DNA of 64,000 nucleotides from Deltaproteobacteria bacterium. GTDB lineage: Bacteria; Myxococcota; Myxococcia; Myxococcales; Anaeromyxobacteraceae. The stretch lies in assembly GCA_016214955.1 (NCBI GenBank), contig JACRMN010000015.1:1-64000 (forward strand), read 5' to 3'. Made by a program: the position numbers and the translations under genes. Below, in pieces: positions 55,815 through 64,000 of the stretch. The first letter of the stretch is position 1, and every line of letters begins with the position of its first letter. A model generated the notes under the pieces. That model was not told where the DNA came from. It saw nothing but the letters and a program-made list of their open reading frames with translations, and did no database searches.

Positions 55815-56714
55815 ATGGACTCCAAGGTCGTGTCCATGAAGGAGGCCATCGCGGCCCACGTCCGCGACGGCGACACCGTGGTCATCGAGGGCTTCACCCA
55901 CCTCATCTGCTTCGCCGCCGGCCACGAGATCATCCGCCAGCGGCGGCGCGATCTCACGCTGGCGCGCCTCACGCCCGACCTGGTCTTCGACCAGATGATC
56001 GGCGCCGGCTGCGCCCGGAAGCTGGTGTTCTCCTGGGCCGGCAACCCGGGGGCAGGCTCGCTCCACGCCTTCCGGCGCGCGGTGGAGTCGGGGGCGCTGG
56101 AGATCGAGGAGTACAGCCACTTCGGCATGGTGGCCCGGCTCGCCGCCGGCGCCGCCCGGCTGCCCTTCGGCGTGCTGCGCAACTACATGGGCAGCGACCT
56201 CCCGGCCGCCAACCCCCGCATCCGCACCGTCGCCTGCCCCTACACCGGCGAGACCCTGGCCACGGTGCCGGCGCTCGAGCCCGACGTCACCATCGTCCAC
56301 GCCCAGCGGGCCGACAGGCAGGGCAACACCCAGGTGTGGGGCCTCATGGGCGTGCAGAAGGAGGCGGCCTTCGCCTCGAAGAGGGTGGTGGTGGTGGTCG
56401 AGGAGCTGGTGGACGAGGCGGTGATCCGCGCCGACCCCAACCGCACGCTCATCCCCGGCCTCGTCGTCGACGCGGTGGTGGTGGAGCCCTGGGGCTGCCA
56501 CCCCTCCTACGCGCAGGGCCACTACGACAGGGACAACGACTTCTACGTGGACTGGGAGGCCATCTCCAAGGACCCGGGGAAGCTGCAGGGCTATCTCGAC
56601 GAGTTCGTGTACGGCTGCGCCGACAGGGCCGCCTACCTGGCCCGCATGCCCGGCCTGCAGGACCGGCTGCGCGCCAGGGAGCGGACCTGCGCGGGGGTGA
56701 ACTATGGCTTCTGA
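55815..56714 (+). CDS. CoA-transferase, alpha subunit
   Basis: The 299-residue protein is the alpha half of a family I CoA-transferase (GctA/IpdA-like): SMKEAIAAHVRDGDTVVIEG, RRRDLTLARLTPDLVFDQMI, SWAGNPGAGSLHAFRR, VVEELVDEAVIRADPNRTLIPG. It moves CoA between acids in catabolism of a dicarboxylate or ring product. The last 11 nt overlap the beta subunit gene. The substrate is unknown. Confidence 0.88.
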   Translation: MDSKVVSMKEAIAAHVRDGDTVVIEGFTHLICFAAGHEIIRQRRRDLTLARLTPDLVFDQMIGAGCARKLVFSWAGNPGAGSLHAFRRAVESGALEIEEYSHFGMVARLAAGAARLPFGVLRNYMGSDLPAANPRIRTVACPYTGETLATVPALEPDVTIVHAQRADRQGNTQVWGLMGVQKEAAFASKRVVVVVEELVDEAVIRADPNRTLIPGLVVDAVVVEPWGCHPSYAQGHYDRDNDFYVDWEAISKDPGKLQGYLDEFVYGCADRAAYLARMPGLQDRLRARERTCAGVNYGF

Positions 56715-57468
56715 GTACAGGCCCTCGGAGATGATGGCGGCGGTGGCGGCCCGCGAGCTGCGCGACGGCGAGGTGACCTTCGTCGGCATCGGCCTGCCCA
56801 ACCTGGCCTGCAACCTGGCGCGGGCGCTCCACGCGCCCAACCTGGTGCTCATCTACGAGTCGGGCGCGGTGGGCGCGGTGCCGGAGCGGCTGCCGGTCTC
56901 CATCGGCGATCCCTCGCTCGTCACCGGGAGCCTGATGGTCTGCTCCATGGCCGACGTCTTCCAGCTCTTCCTCCAGGGCGGGCGCATCGGCGTGGGCTTC
57001 CTGGGCGGCGCCCAGATCGACCGCTGGGGCAACATCAACACCACCGTGGTCGGCCCCTACGCCCATCCCAAGGTGCGGCTCCCGGGCTCGGGCGGCGCCG
57101 CCGAGATCGCCGTCCACGCCAGGCGGGTGCTGATCATCAGCCGCCTCAACCCCCGCGCCTTCCCGGCCGAGGTGGACTTCGTCACCAGCCCGGGCCACCG
57201 CTTCCACGGCCGGCCGCGGCGCGAGCTCTCCATGCCCGGCGCCGGGCCGGTGAAGGTGGTCACCGACAAGGCGGTGCTGGAGACCGACCCGGAGAGCGGC
57301 GAGCTGGTGCTGGCCGGCCTCTGCCCGGGCGTCACCGTCGCCGAGGTGCAGGCCGGGGTGGGCTGGCCGCTCCGCGTCCGCCCCGCGCTGGACGCCCCGG
57401 CGGCGCCCAGCGCCGAGGAGCTCCGGCTGCTGCGCGAGGTGCTCGATCCCAGGGGGCTCTACCTGTGA
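56704..57468 (+). CDS. CoA-transferase, beta subunit
   Basis: The 254-residue beta subunit carries FVGIGLPNLACNLARALH and the Glu in LIYESGAVGA that forms the glutamyl-CoA intermediate in this family. GGAQIDRWGNINTTVVG and LPGSGGAAEIA are also conserved. It overlaps the alpha gene by 11 nt, and its TGA overlaps the next GTG. Together the pair would activate or exchange the acid made by the aminotransferase/dehydrogenase steps. Confidence 0.9.
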   Translation: MASEYRPSEMMAAVAARELRDGEVTFVGIGLPNLACNLARALHAPNLVLIYESGAVGAVPERLPVSIGDPSLVTGSLMVCSMADVFQLFLQGGRIGVGFLGGAQIDRWGNINTTVVGPYAHPKVRLPGSGGAAEIAVHARRVLIISRLNPRAFPAEVDFVTSPGHRFHGRPRRELSMPGAGPVKVVTDKAVLETDPESGELVLAGLCPGVTVAEVQAGVGWPLRVRPALDAPAAPSAEELRLLREVLDPRGLYL

Positions 57469-58820
57469 GCGCGAACCGCTACCCCGAGTCGAACGTCTTC
57501 TACCGCAAGCTCACCCGCACCTTCCCCAGGGTGGTGCGCGGCGAGGGGGTGTGGCTGGTGGACGCCGACGGGCGGCGGTACCTCGACGGCTCCGGCGGCG
57601 CCTTCGTCGCCAACCTGGGCCACGGCGTCGAGGAGATCGGCGAGGCCATGGCGCGGCAGGCGGGCCGCATCGCCTACGTGAACGGCACCGCCTTCACCAC
57701 CGACCCGGTGGAGGAGCTGGCAAGCGAGCTGGCGCGGCTGCTGCCGCCGCCGCTCGACAAGCTCTACTTCCTGTGCAGCGGCTCGGAGGCGGTGGAGGCG
57801 GCGCTCAAGCTGGCGCGCCAGCACTGGGTGGAGCGCGGGCGGCTCCACAAGCACAAGGTCATCGCCCTCACCCCCGCCTACCACGGCAACACGCTGCTGG
57901 CCCTCTCGGCGTCGGCGCGCGAGCACTACAAGACCTACTACCGCGAGTGGCTGGTGGACGTGCACCGCATCCCGGCGCCCTACGCCTACCGCTGCGGCTG
58001 CGGCGGGCTCCCCGACGCCGCCTGCGCCCGCTGCGACGGCTCGGCGCTGGAGGCGGCCATCGACGCGCTGGGCGCCGACAGCGTGGCGGCCTTCATCGTC
58101 GAGCCGGTGGGCGGCAGCTCCACCGGCCACTCGGTGCCGCGGCCCGGCTACCTGCGGCGCATCCGCGAGATCTGCGACCGGCGCGAGGTGCTGCTGGTGG
58201 CCGACGAGGTGCTGGTGGGCGCAGGCCGCACCGGGAGCTGGTGGGCGGTGGAGCAGGCCGGGGTGGTGCCCGACGTCATGGTGCTGGGCAAGGGGATCAC
58301 CGGCGGCTACGCCCCGCTCTCGGCCGTGGCCACCTCGCAGGCGGTCATCGACCCCATCGCCCGCGGCTCGGGCGCGCTGCTCCACGCCCAGACCTTCAGC
58401 CACCACCCGGTGCTGGCGGCCGCGGGCCTGGCGGCCGTCCGGTACGTCGAGAAGCACGGCCTGGTGGAGCGCTGCCGGGTCATGGGCCTGAAGCTCCACC
58501 AGCGGCTCGAGGCGCTGCGGTCCCACCCGCACGTCGGCGACGTGCGCGGGCGCGGCCTGCTCGCCGGGGTGGAGCTGGTGCAGGACAGGGCCAGCCGCGC
58601 TCCCTTCCCGCGCAAGCTCAAGGTCGCCGAGACGCTGGCCGAGGCGGCGCTGGAGGTGGGGCTCATGACCTGGCCCAACGTGGGCCAGGCCGACGGCGTG
58701 GACGGAGACCTCTGCTGCCTGGCGCCGCCCTTCTGCGTCTCGGAGGCGGAGCTGGAGGAGCTGGTGGCGCGCCTCTCGCGGGCGCTGGAGCTCACCTTCC
58801 AGCGGGTGAAGGCGGGCTAG
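57465..58820 (+). CDS. Class III aminotransferase
   Basis: The second PLP aminotransferase here has 451 residues. It shows GSEAVEAALKLARQHW, PAYHGNTLLALSASAREHYK, LLVADEVLVGAGRTGSWW and the PLP lysine in VLGKGITGGYAPLSA. A Cys-rich loop at about 175-190 (YRCGCGGLPDAACARCDG) could bind a metal and is unusual for the family. GTG 57465 overlaps the CoA-transferase stop. It differs from the one at 51965, so the two probably use different amine substrates. Confidence 0.88.
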   Translation: MSANRYPESNVFYRKLTRTFPRVVRGEGVWLVDADGRRYLDGSGGAFVANLGHGVEEIGEAMARQAGRIAYVNGTAFTTDPVEELASELARLLPPPLDKLYFLCSGSEAVEAALKLARQHWVERGRLHKHKVIALTPAYHGNTLLALSASAREHYKTYYREWLVDVHRIPAPYAYRCGCGGLPDAACARCDGSALEAAIDALGADSVAAFIVEPVGGSSTGHSVPRPGYLRRIREICDRREVLLVADEVLVGAGRTGSWWAVEQAGVVPDVMVLGKGITGGYAPLSAVATSQAVIDPIARGSGALLHAQTFSHHPVLAAAGLAAVRYVEKHGLVERCRVMGLKLHQRLEALRSHPHVGDVRGRGLLAGVELVQDRASRAPFPRKLKVAETLAEAALEVGLMTWPNVGQADGVDGDLCCLAPPFCVSEAELEELVARLSRALELTFQRVKAG

Positions 58821-58851
58821 GAAAGGCCCGGCTCGCGGGTAGACTGTCGGC

Positions 58852-59907
58852 CTGCTCGCCGCCTACGTCACCGGACACGGCTTCGGCCACCTGACCCGCC
58901 TCTGCGAGGTGCTGGCGGCGGTGCGAGCCCGCGCGCCCGGGCTGCCCATCGCCTTCGTCGGCGAGGTGCCGGAGGAGCTGGCCCGCGCCGCGCTGGGCCC
59001 GCCCCTCGCCTTCCGGAGGGCGGCCTGCGACGTGGGACTGCGCCAGCTCGACGCCCTGCGCATCGACGAGCCCGGCTCGGCCGCCGCCTGCGCCGCCTTC
59101 GACGCCGGCTGGGAGGCGCGCGTGGCGGAGGAGGAGACCTGGCTCCGCTCCTCCGGCGCGCGGCTCGCCGTCTGCGACGTGCCGGCACTGCCCTTCGAGG
59201 CCGCGGCCCGGGCCGGCGTCCCGGCGGTGGGGCTGGCCAACTTCTCGTGGGACTGGATCTACCGGCACCTGGCGGTGCGCCAGCCGGCGCTGCTCGCCTC
59301 GGCGGAGCGCGCCGCCCGCGCCTATCGCCAGGCGCCGCTGCTCCTCTCCCTCCCCTTCGCCGGCGATCTCTCCGCCTTCCCGCGGCGCGAGGAGGTGGGG
59401 CTCGTGGTCCGGCGTCCGCGCACACCGCGCGCCGAGGGCCGGCGGCGGCTCGGGCTCGACGGCCGGCCAGCGGCGCTCCTCTCCTTCGGCGGCATCGGGC
59501 TGCCGTCGCTGCGCCGCGAGGCGCTGGGCGGCGAGGGGGAGATCTCCTGGCTGCTGCCGGAGGAGCTGCCGCCGGCGCGGCTGGCGGCGCTCGGGCTCAC
59601 CTACCCGGACGTCGTCGGCGCCGTGGACGCGGTGGTCACCAAGCCCGGCTACGGCATCGCCGCCGACTGCATCGGCGCCGGCACCCGCATGCTCTACACC
59701 GGCCGCGGCGACTTCCCCGAGTACCCGGTGATGGTGCGCGAGCTCCCGCGCTGGCTGGCGGTGCGCCACCTCCCCGGCGAGGAGCTCCTCTCCGGGCGGC
59801 TCGCGGAGCCGGTGCGGCGGCTGCTGGAGCAGCCGGTCCCGGTGCCACCCGGCCCGCTCGACGGGGCGCAGCGGGCGGCGGAGCGGCTCCTCGGAATCCT
59901 CGGCTAG
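58852..59907 (+). CDS. Glycosyltransferase-like protein with possible CTG start
   Basis: The 351-residue protein resembles GT-B glycosyltransferases and the N-terminal domain of arabinokinase-like proteins: LAAYVTGHGFGHLTR at the start, AVVTKPGYGIAADCIGAG late. An in-frame TAG at 58840-58842 and the need to keep the GHGFGH loop leave no ATG, GTG or TTG start; CTG 58852 is the best site. No ribosome site is obvious. The donor and acceptor are unknown. It converges with the FMN reductase gene by 4 nt. Confidence 0.75.
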   Translation: MLAAYVTGHGFGHLTRLCEVLAAVRARAPGLPIAFVGEVPEELARAALGPPLAFRRAACDVGLRQLDALRIDEPGSAAACAAFDAGWEARVAEEETWLRSSGARLAVCDVPALPFEAAARAGVPAVGLANFSWDWIYRHLAVRQPALLASAERAARAYRQAPLLLSLPFAGDLSAFPRREEVGLVVRRPRTPRAEGRRRLGLDGRPAALLSFGGIGLPSLRREALGGEGEISWLLPEELPPARLAALGLTYPDVVGAVDAVVTKPGYGIAADCIGAGTRMLYTGRGDFPEYPVMVRELPRWLAVRHLPGEELLSGRLAEPVRRLLEQPVPVPPGPLDGAQRAAERLLGILG

Positions 59908-60473
59908 CCCGCCAGCAGCTCCTCCCGGAAGAGCCTGTCGGCGGCGGCCAGCGCCGCCGCGTCGCGCAGCACCTCGCCGGGCCGGTTGCCGTGGCCCACC
60001 AGCGCGCCCGGCGCCCGCATGCCCAGGTAGCGGGCGCTGCGGCGCAGGGTCTCGACGAGCAGCGCGCTGCCGCTGTCGTCGCCCGGGTCGTCGGCGTTGA
60101 CGGTGATGGTCCAGAGCGCCTTGCCGGCCATGCGGGCCTCGAAGTCGACGCCCGGCACCCGCAGCCAGCCGCTCCAGTGGTCGAGGTAGAGCTTGGCTGG
60201 GGCCGGCAGCCCGTACCAGTAGGTGGGGGCGGCCATCACCAGATCGGTGGCCCAGAGCGTGGCGTCGAGCAGCGTGCGCCCGTGACCGGTGGGCATGGCG
60301 TAGCCGCCTCCACCGTGGCGCAGGTCGGCGAAGGGCTCGAGCGGCACGTCTGCGAGCCGCAGCCAGCGCTGCTCCGCGGAGGGCGGGAGCGCGGCGGCGG
60401 CGCGCCGGGCGAGGAGCTCGGTGTTGCCACCCTGGCGCGCGCTGGCGAGCAGGAAGAGGAAGCGGGAGGGCAT
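59904..60473 (-). CDS. NADPH-dependent FMN reductase-like flavodoxin-fold protein
   Basis: The 189-residue protein has the flavodoxin-like FMN site: LLASARQGGNTELLA, APTYWYGLPAPAKLYLDHW, GKALWTITVNADD. This is the NAD(P)H-dependent FMN/quinone reductase family, acting on flavin or quinone in the cytoplasm. No partner is adjacent. It is divergent from the alcohol dehydrogenase gene with 142 bp between. Confidence 0.85.
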   Translation of the reverse strand: MPSRFLFLLASARQGGNTELLARRAAAALPPSAEQRWLRLADVPLEPFADLRHGGGGYAMPTGHGRTLLDATLWATDLVMAAPTYWYGLPAPAKLYLDHWSGWLRVPGVDFEARMAGKALWTITVNADDPGDDSGSALLVETLRRSARYLGMRAPGALVGHGNRPGEVLRDAAALAAADRLFREELLAG

Positions 60474-60615
60474 GGCTGGGCCGAAGGTAGCGCGCGGTGG
60501 GCGGGCGAGGAACCCCTGCGCATCGGGGGAGACTCCCCATCCGGCGAGACCGCTGCGCCCGCCCTTGTCCTATCCTCCGCACCGGCCCGTCCCGGCCGAG
60601 CCGAAAGGATCACCG

Positions 60616-61668
60616 ATGCCCAGCACCCCCGCCTACGCCGCGCCCGCCGCTGGCAAGCCCCTCGCCCCGTTCTCCGTCGAGCGCCGCGACCCCGGCCCGC
60701 GCGACGTGGAGATCGACATCCTCTTCTGCGGCATCTGCCACACCGACATCCACCAGGTGCGAGACGAGTGGGGCGGCTCCACGTTCCCCATGGTGCCCGG
60801 CCACGAGATCGTCGGCCGCGTCCGCCAGGTGGGCAAGGAAGTCACGCGTCTCGACATCGGCGACCTGGTGGGCGTGGGCTGCATGGTCGACTCCTGCCGC
60901 GCCTGCGAGCCCTGCCGGCACGGCACCGAGCAGTTCTGCGAGCAGGGCGTGGCCTGGACCTACGGCAGCACGCTCATGGACAGGAAGACCGTCACCCAGG
61001 GCGGCTACTCCTCCCGCATCGTGGTGGACCAGAAGTTCGTGCTCCAGGTGCCGGCCGGCCTCGACCCGGCCGGCGCCGCGCCGCTGCTCTGCGCCGGCAT
61101 CACCACCTACTCGCCGCTGCGCCAGTGGGGAGCCAAGCGCGGCGACCGGGTGGGCGTCGTCGGCCTCGGCGGCCTGGGCCACATGGCCCTCAAGCTGGCC
61201 GCGGCCATGGGGGCCGAGGTGACCGTGCTCTCCACCTCGCGCGCCAAGGAGGCCGACGCCCGCCGCCTCGGCGCCGCCGGCTTCGAGGTCACCGGCGACG
61301 ACGCCGCCTTCCGGAAGATGGCCGGCAGGCTCGACCTGATGATCGACACCGTCTCGGCACCCCACGACTACAACCGCTACCTCGGGCTGCTGCGGCCCCA
61401 CGGCACCATGGTGCTGGTCGGCGTGCCGCCGGAGCCGGCGCCGGTGGCGGCGGGCGCCCTCATCGGCGGCAACCGGCGGCTGGCCGGCTCGCTCATCGGC
61501 GGCATCGCCGAGACCCAGGCCATGCTCGACTTCTGCGCCCAGCACCGCATCGTCGCCGACGTGGAGGTCATCCCCATCCAGCAGGTGAACCAGGCCTACG
61601 AGCGCATGCTGAAGGGCGACGTGCGCTTCCGCTTCGCCATCGACATGGCGAGCCTGAAGCAGGGGTAG
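60616..61668 (+). CDS. Zinc-dependent alcohol dehydrogenase (YahK/cinnamyl alcohol type)
   Basis: The 350-residue enzyme has the catalytic zinc site FCGICHTDIHQV and GHEIVGRV, the structural zinc Cys cluster CRACEPCRHGTEQFC, and the NAD(P) motif VGVVGLGGLGHMALKLA. This fits the YahK/AdhC-like NADP aldehyde reductases of broad specificity. CCGAAAGGAT lies just before ATG 60616. Confidence 0.93.
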   Translation: MPSTPAYAAPAAGKPLAPFSVERRDPGPRDVEIDILFCGICHTDIHQVRDEWGGSTFPMVPGHEIVGRVRQVGKEVTRLDIGDLVGVGCMVDSCRACEPCRHGTEQFCEQGVAWTYGSTLMDRKTVTQGGYSSRIVVDQKFVLQVPAGLDPAGAAPLLCAGITTYSPLRQWGAKRGDRVGVVGLGGLGHMALKLAAAMGAEVTVLSTSRAKEADARRLGAAGFEVTGDDAAFRKMAGRLDLMIDTVSAPHDYNRYLGLLRPHGTMVLVGVPPEPAPVAAGALIGGNRRLAGSLIGGIAETQAMLDFCAQHRIVADVEVIPIQQVNQAYERMLKGDVRFRFAIDMASLKQG

Positions 61669-61676
61669 CGGCCCGG

Positions 61677-62333
61677 TCAGCGCCCGCGCCGGTACCCGGC
61701 CACGGTGAGCGGCACCGGCGTGCCCGGCCGGAGCCTCGGATCGGGCACCGGCGTCCCGGTGCTGAGCGAGAGCGGCAGCACTCCGGCCCAGCACGGCAGG
61801 GCGTGGTCCTCCTCGTCGTCCTTCGGCGGCCCGGCCCGCACCTTGGCCGACGCCTCCTCGATGGGCACCGCCAGCACCAGGGTGGCCCCGAGCTCCGCCT
61901 CGCTGGGCGGCCGCGCCTCGGCGGAGCGGCCCGGCACCACGTGCTCCACGATGGCCCGGAGCGCGGCCCTCTTCTCGGCCTCGTCCTGCACGGCGGAGGC
62001 GCGCCCCAGCAGCACCACCGAGCGGTAGTTCACCGAGTGGTGCATCGCCGAGCGGGCCAGCACCAGCCCGTCGAGGAGCGTGACGGTCACGCAGACCGGG
62101 GCCCCGGCGCCCAGCTCCTGGAGCAGCCGGCTCCCGGGGGCTCCGTGCAGCACCAGCCGGTCGCCCATGCGCGCGTACGACATGGGGATGACGTAGGGCT
62201 GCCCCTCGTGGGCGAAGCCCACGTGGCAGACCAGGCCCTCGTCGAGGATGGCCTCGATGACGTCCCGCTCGTGGCTGCCTCGGTCGGGCAGGCGGCGGTG
62301 GGTGGTGCGCAGCGTGGGGACGATCGGCTTCAT
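61677..62333 (-). CDS. Pyridoxamine 5'-phosphate oxidase-family flavin protein
   Basis: The 218-residue protein has a split-barrel FMN fold of the NimA/PPOX-related group: FAHEGQPYVIPMSYARMGDRL and LHGAPGSRLLQELGAGAPVCV are typical, and HHSVNYRSVVLLGRAS follows. NimA-like members reduce nitroimidazoles, others use F420 or heme; function is open. It converges with the alcohol dehydrogenase gene. Confidence 0.85.
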   Translation of the reverse strand: MKPIVPTLRTTHRRLPDRGSHERDVIEAILDEGLVCHVGFAHEGQPYVIPMSYARMGDRLVLHGAPGSRLLQELGAGAPVCVTVTLLDGLVLARSAMHHSVNYRSVVLLGRASAVQDEAEKRAALRAIVEHVVPGRSAEARPPSEAELGATLVLAVPIEEASAKVRAGPPKDDEEDHALPCWAGVLPLSLSTGTPVPDPRLRPGTPVPLTVAGYRRGR

Positions 62334-62483
62334 GGCGGGCACCTCGGGGCCAGGCGGCAACATGCCACTCGGCTCGCGGCCGGAGAAGGCGTGGGCGCCC
62401 CGAATCCCTCCGCGCCCGGCCGGCTCCCACCGCCGAGCCGCACGGCCGGATGCCCCACCCCCGCCACCACCGGGAGATCTCTC

Positions 62484-62843
62484 ATGAAGCGCGCCTGGTT
62501 GCCCCTCTTCCTGCTCCTCGCCCTCCCCGCGCCCGCCGCCCGCGCGGCGCCGCAGGCCCCGGCGGCCAGGGCGAAGCCGCGCCTGGTCTTCTTCATGAAC
62601 CCGCACGGCCGGCCCTGCCAGATGCAGGACCAGATCCTGCGCGACATGGGCGCGGAACTGGGACCGCGCGTCGAGGTGGTGTACCTCAAGACCACCGAGC
62701 CGCGGGACATCGACCTCTTCCGCCAGTACGGCATCCGCTCGCTGCCCATGCTGCTCGTCACCGACGCCGCCGGGAAGGAGCTGCGGCGCGCGACGCCGGG
62801 CATCCAGTCGCCCGCGCAGGTGCGACAGCTGGTCGGCGGCTGA
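62484..62843 (+). CDS. Periplasmic thioredoxin-like protein with a single active-site Cys
   Basis: The 119-residue protein has a Sec signal (RAWLPLFLLLALPAPAARA) and a thioredoxin fold (VFFMNPHGRPCQMQDQIL, then IRSLPMLLVTDAAGKE). The normal CxxC is reduced to HGRPC, leaving one Cys. With cis-Pro present (SLPM), a disulfide isomerase or reductase role without the resolving Cys is possible. The CcdA gene starts 3 nt after it, so CcdA may supply electrons. Confidence 0.82.
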   Translation: MKRAWLPLFLLLALPAPAARAAPQAPAARAKPRLVFFMNPHGRPCQMQDQILRDMGAELGPRVEVVYLKTTEPRDIDLFRQYGIRSLPMLLVTDAAGKELRRATPGIQSPAQVRQLVGG

Positions 62844-62846
62844 GCC

Positions 62847-63494
62847 ATGGCCGTCGGTCTCGCAGACGTCGCCCTCTCCTTCGGCGCCGGCCTCGCCAGC
62901 GTGGCCAGCCCCTGCGTGCTGCCGGTGGTGCCCATCATCGTGGCCGGGCGCGCCGAGGAGCACCGCGCCCGGCCGGCACTGGTGGTGGCGGGCATCGCCG
63001 TGTCCTTCGTGGCCATGGGCGTGCTGGTGAGCCTGTTCGGCGCCACGGTGGGGCCGGCGGTGCCGCAGCTGGAGAAGCTGGTGGGCGGGCTGGTGCTGCT
63101 CTTCGGTGCGCTGCTGCTGCTCGACGTGAATCCGTTCAAGCGCTTCACCCTGTTCCAGCGGCTCGGCCCCTCGGGCGACGGCCGCTGGTCGGGCCTGCTC
63201 CTCGGCCTCTCGCTGGGTCTGGTCTGGATCCCCTGCGTCGGCCCCATGCTCTCCTCGGTGCTGGCCATGGTGGCCACCAGGGGGACGCTGTCCGCGGGAG
63301 TGGGGCTCTTGCTGGCGTACGCAGCCGGATTCGCCGTGCCGATGCTCGCGGTGGGCTACGGCTCGCAGGCGCTCCGGCAGCGGGTGCGGGCCGTGGCGGC
63401 GCGGCCGGCGCTGGTGCGCTGGGGCTCGGGCCTGCTGCTGGTGGCCTTCGGCCTCGTCATCCTCACCCAGGGCATGCTCTTCGCGGGGATGTAG
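62847..63494 (+). CDS. CcdA/DsbD-like thiol-disulfide transporter
   Basis: The 215-residue protein has six membrane helices and the two redox cysteines of the CcdA family: SVASPCVLPVVP in helix 1 and VWIPCVGPMLSS in helix 4. It carries reducing power from cytoplasmic thioredoxin across the membrane for cytochrome c maturation or periplasmic reduction. It is coupled (3 nt) to the thioredoxin-like gene upstream, its probable client. Confidence 0.9.
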   Translation: MAVGLADVALSFGAGLASVASPCVLPVVPIIVAGRAEEHRARPALVVAGIAVSFVAMGVLVSLFGATVGPAVPQLEKLVGGLVLLFGALLLLDVNPFKRFTLFQRLGPSGDGRWSGLLLGLSLGLVWIPCVGPMLSSVLAMVATRGTLSAGVGLLLAYAAGFAVPMLAVGYGSQALRQRVRAVAARPALVRWGSGLLLVAFGLVILTQGMLFAGM

Positions 63495-63622
63495 CGGCCT
63501 GCGCCGCGCGGAGAGCCGGAAGGCACCGGCCCCCGCGGGGCCCCTCTGCACGCATCCGTGCATCCTCGGCACGGGTCGAGCATCATTCCCTGCTCGAACC
63601 CCATCCCCAAGGGAGCACCTCG

Positions 63623-64000
63623 ATGAAGCTCTACTACGGCACCGGCGCCTGCTCGCTCTCCCCCCACATCGCCCTGCGCGAGCTCGGGCTCCCCTTCGAG
63701 CTCGTGAAGGTGGACACCAAGGCGGGCAGGACGGAGACGGGCACCGACTACCGGACCGTGAACCCCAAGGGCGCCGTCCCCACGCTGGAGCTGGACGACG
63801 GGCAGCGGCTCACCGAGGGGCCGGCCATCGTGCAGTACCTGGCCGACCGCAAGCCCGGGGCGGGGCTGGCCCCGCCGGCCGGCACCATGGAGCGGTACCG
63901 GCTGCAGGAGTGGCTCAACTACGTCACCTCCGAGCTGCACAAGCGCTTCGGCTCGCTCTTCAGCCCCAGGCTCCAGCCCGAGTGGAAGGCGGTGGTCCGC
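63623..64000 (+). CDS. Glutathione S-transferase, N-terminal part (cut by window end)
   Basis: The first 126 residues of a GST are present: the thioredoxin-like domain KLYYGTGACSLSPHIALREL, where the Ser or Cys lies at the glutathione site, NPKGAVPTLEL with cis-Pro, and TEGPAIVQYLADR, then the start of the helical domain (RLQEWLNYVTSELHKRF). It resembles the bacterial beta class. AAGGGAG precedes ATG 63623. The 128 bp before it contain no gene. Confidence 0.92.
   Translation, partial: MKLYYGTGACSLSPHIALRELGLPFELVKVDTKAGRTETGTDYRTVNPKGAVPTLELDDGQRLTEGPAIVQYLADRKPGAGLAPPAGTMERYRLQEWLNYVTSELHKRFGSLFSPRLQPEWKAVVR

Overview
The window is uniformly high-GC DNA with tightly packed, often 4-nt-overlapping genes. 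A eukaryotic-type Ser/Thr kinase with TPR-like repeats, a complete-looking futalosine menaquinone locus, short-form HisG, EutBC without a microcompartment, and many GTG starts together suggest a myxobacterium-like deltaproteobacterium (Myxococcota), probably close to Anaeromyxobacter. That assignment is inferred from gene content, not from a database match.

Region by region. 1-500: the end of a possible REP-associated transposase and a tandem hairpin repeat. 500-6640: gpmI, then a compact four-gene operon (Ser/Thr kinase, Lys/Ala-rich protein, small Arg-rich protein, MvdD-type ATP-grasp ligase). 6630-11520: a minus-strand phenolic-lipid operon (type III PKS, membrane methyltransferase, acyl carrier protein, fatty-acyl-AMP ligase, FAD enzyme). 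11.6-20.2 kb: histidine kinase, clpB, two lipoproteins, a decayed S9 peptidase and truA. 20.2-30.8 kb: menaquinone synthesis by the futalosine route (polyprenyl synthase, mqnD, ubiD, ubiE, ubiX, mqnE, an mqnA-mqnC fusion, an amidohydrolase that is probably the aminodeoxyfutalosine deaminase, a ubiA-type prenyltransferase, and a GbsR-like regulator). MqnB is not seen. 30.8-39.3 kb: CZB protein, HelD-like helicase, prfA-prmC-murA-hisG and housekeeping genes.

39.4-45.4 kb is the accessory hotspot. An intact tRNA-Gly(CCC) is followed by three further copies of its 3' 45-47 bp. They bound three short segments: a decayed integrase element; a HigBA-like toxin-antitoxin pair with a broken nucleotidyltransferase; and a lipoprotein serine hydrolase. 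The last two segments lack an integrase but share right-end sequences placed at exactly the same distance from their terminal tRNA repeats. They look like small non-autonomous elements stacked at one tRNA.

45.5-64 kb: a ferredoxin-type protein, YchJ, lipoproteins, eutBC, a LysR regulator, and then a divergent amine or amino-acid catabolic locus (two class III aminotransferases, a P5C-type aldehyde dehydrogenase, GntR, a two-subunit CoA-transferase) controlled from one intergenic region with a 19-bp AT-rich palindrome. After that come a glycosyltransferase-like protein with no ordinary start codon, redox enzymes, a thioredoxin-like/CcdA pair, and a glutathione S-transferase cut by the window end.
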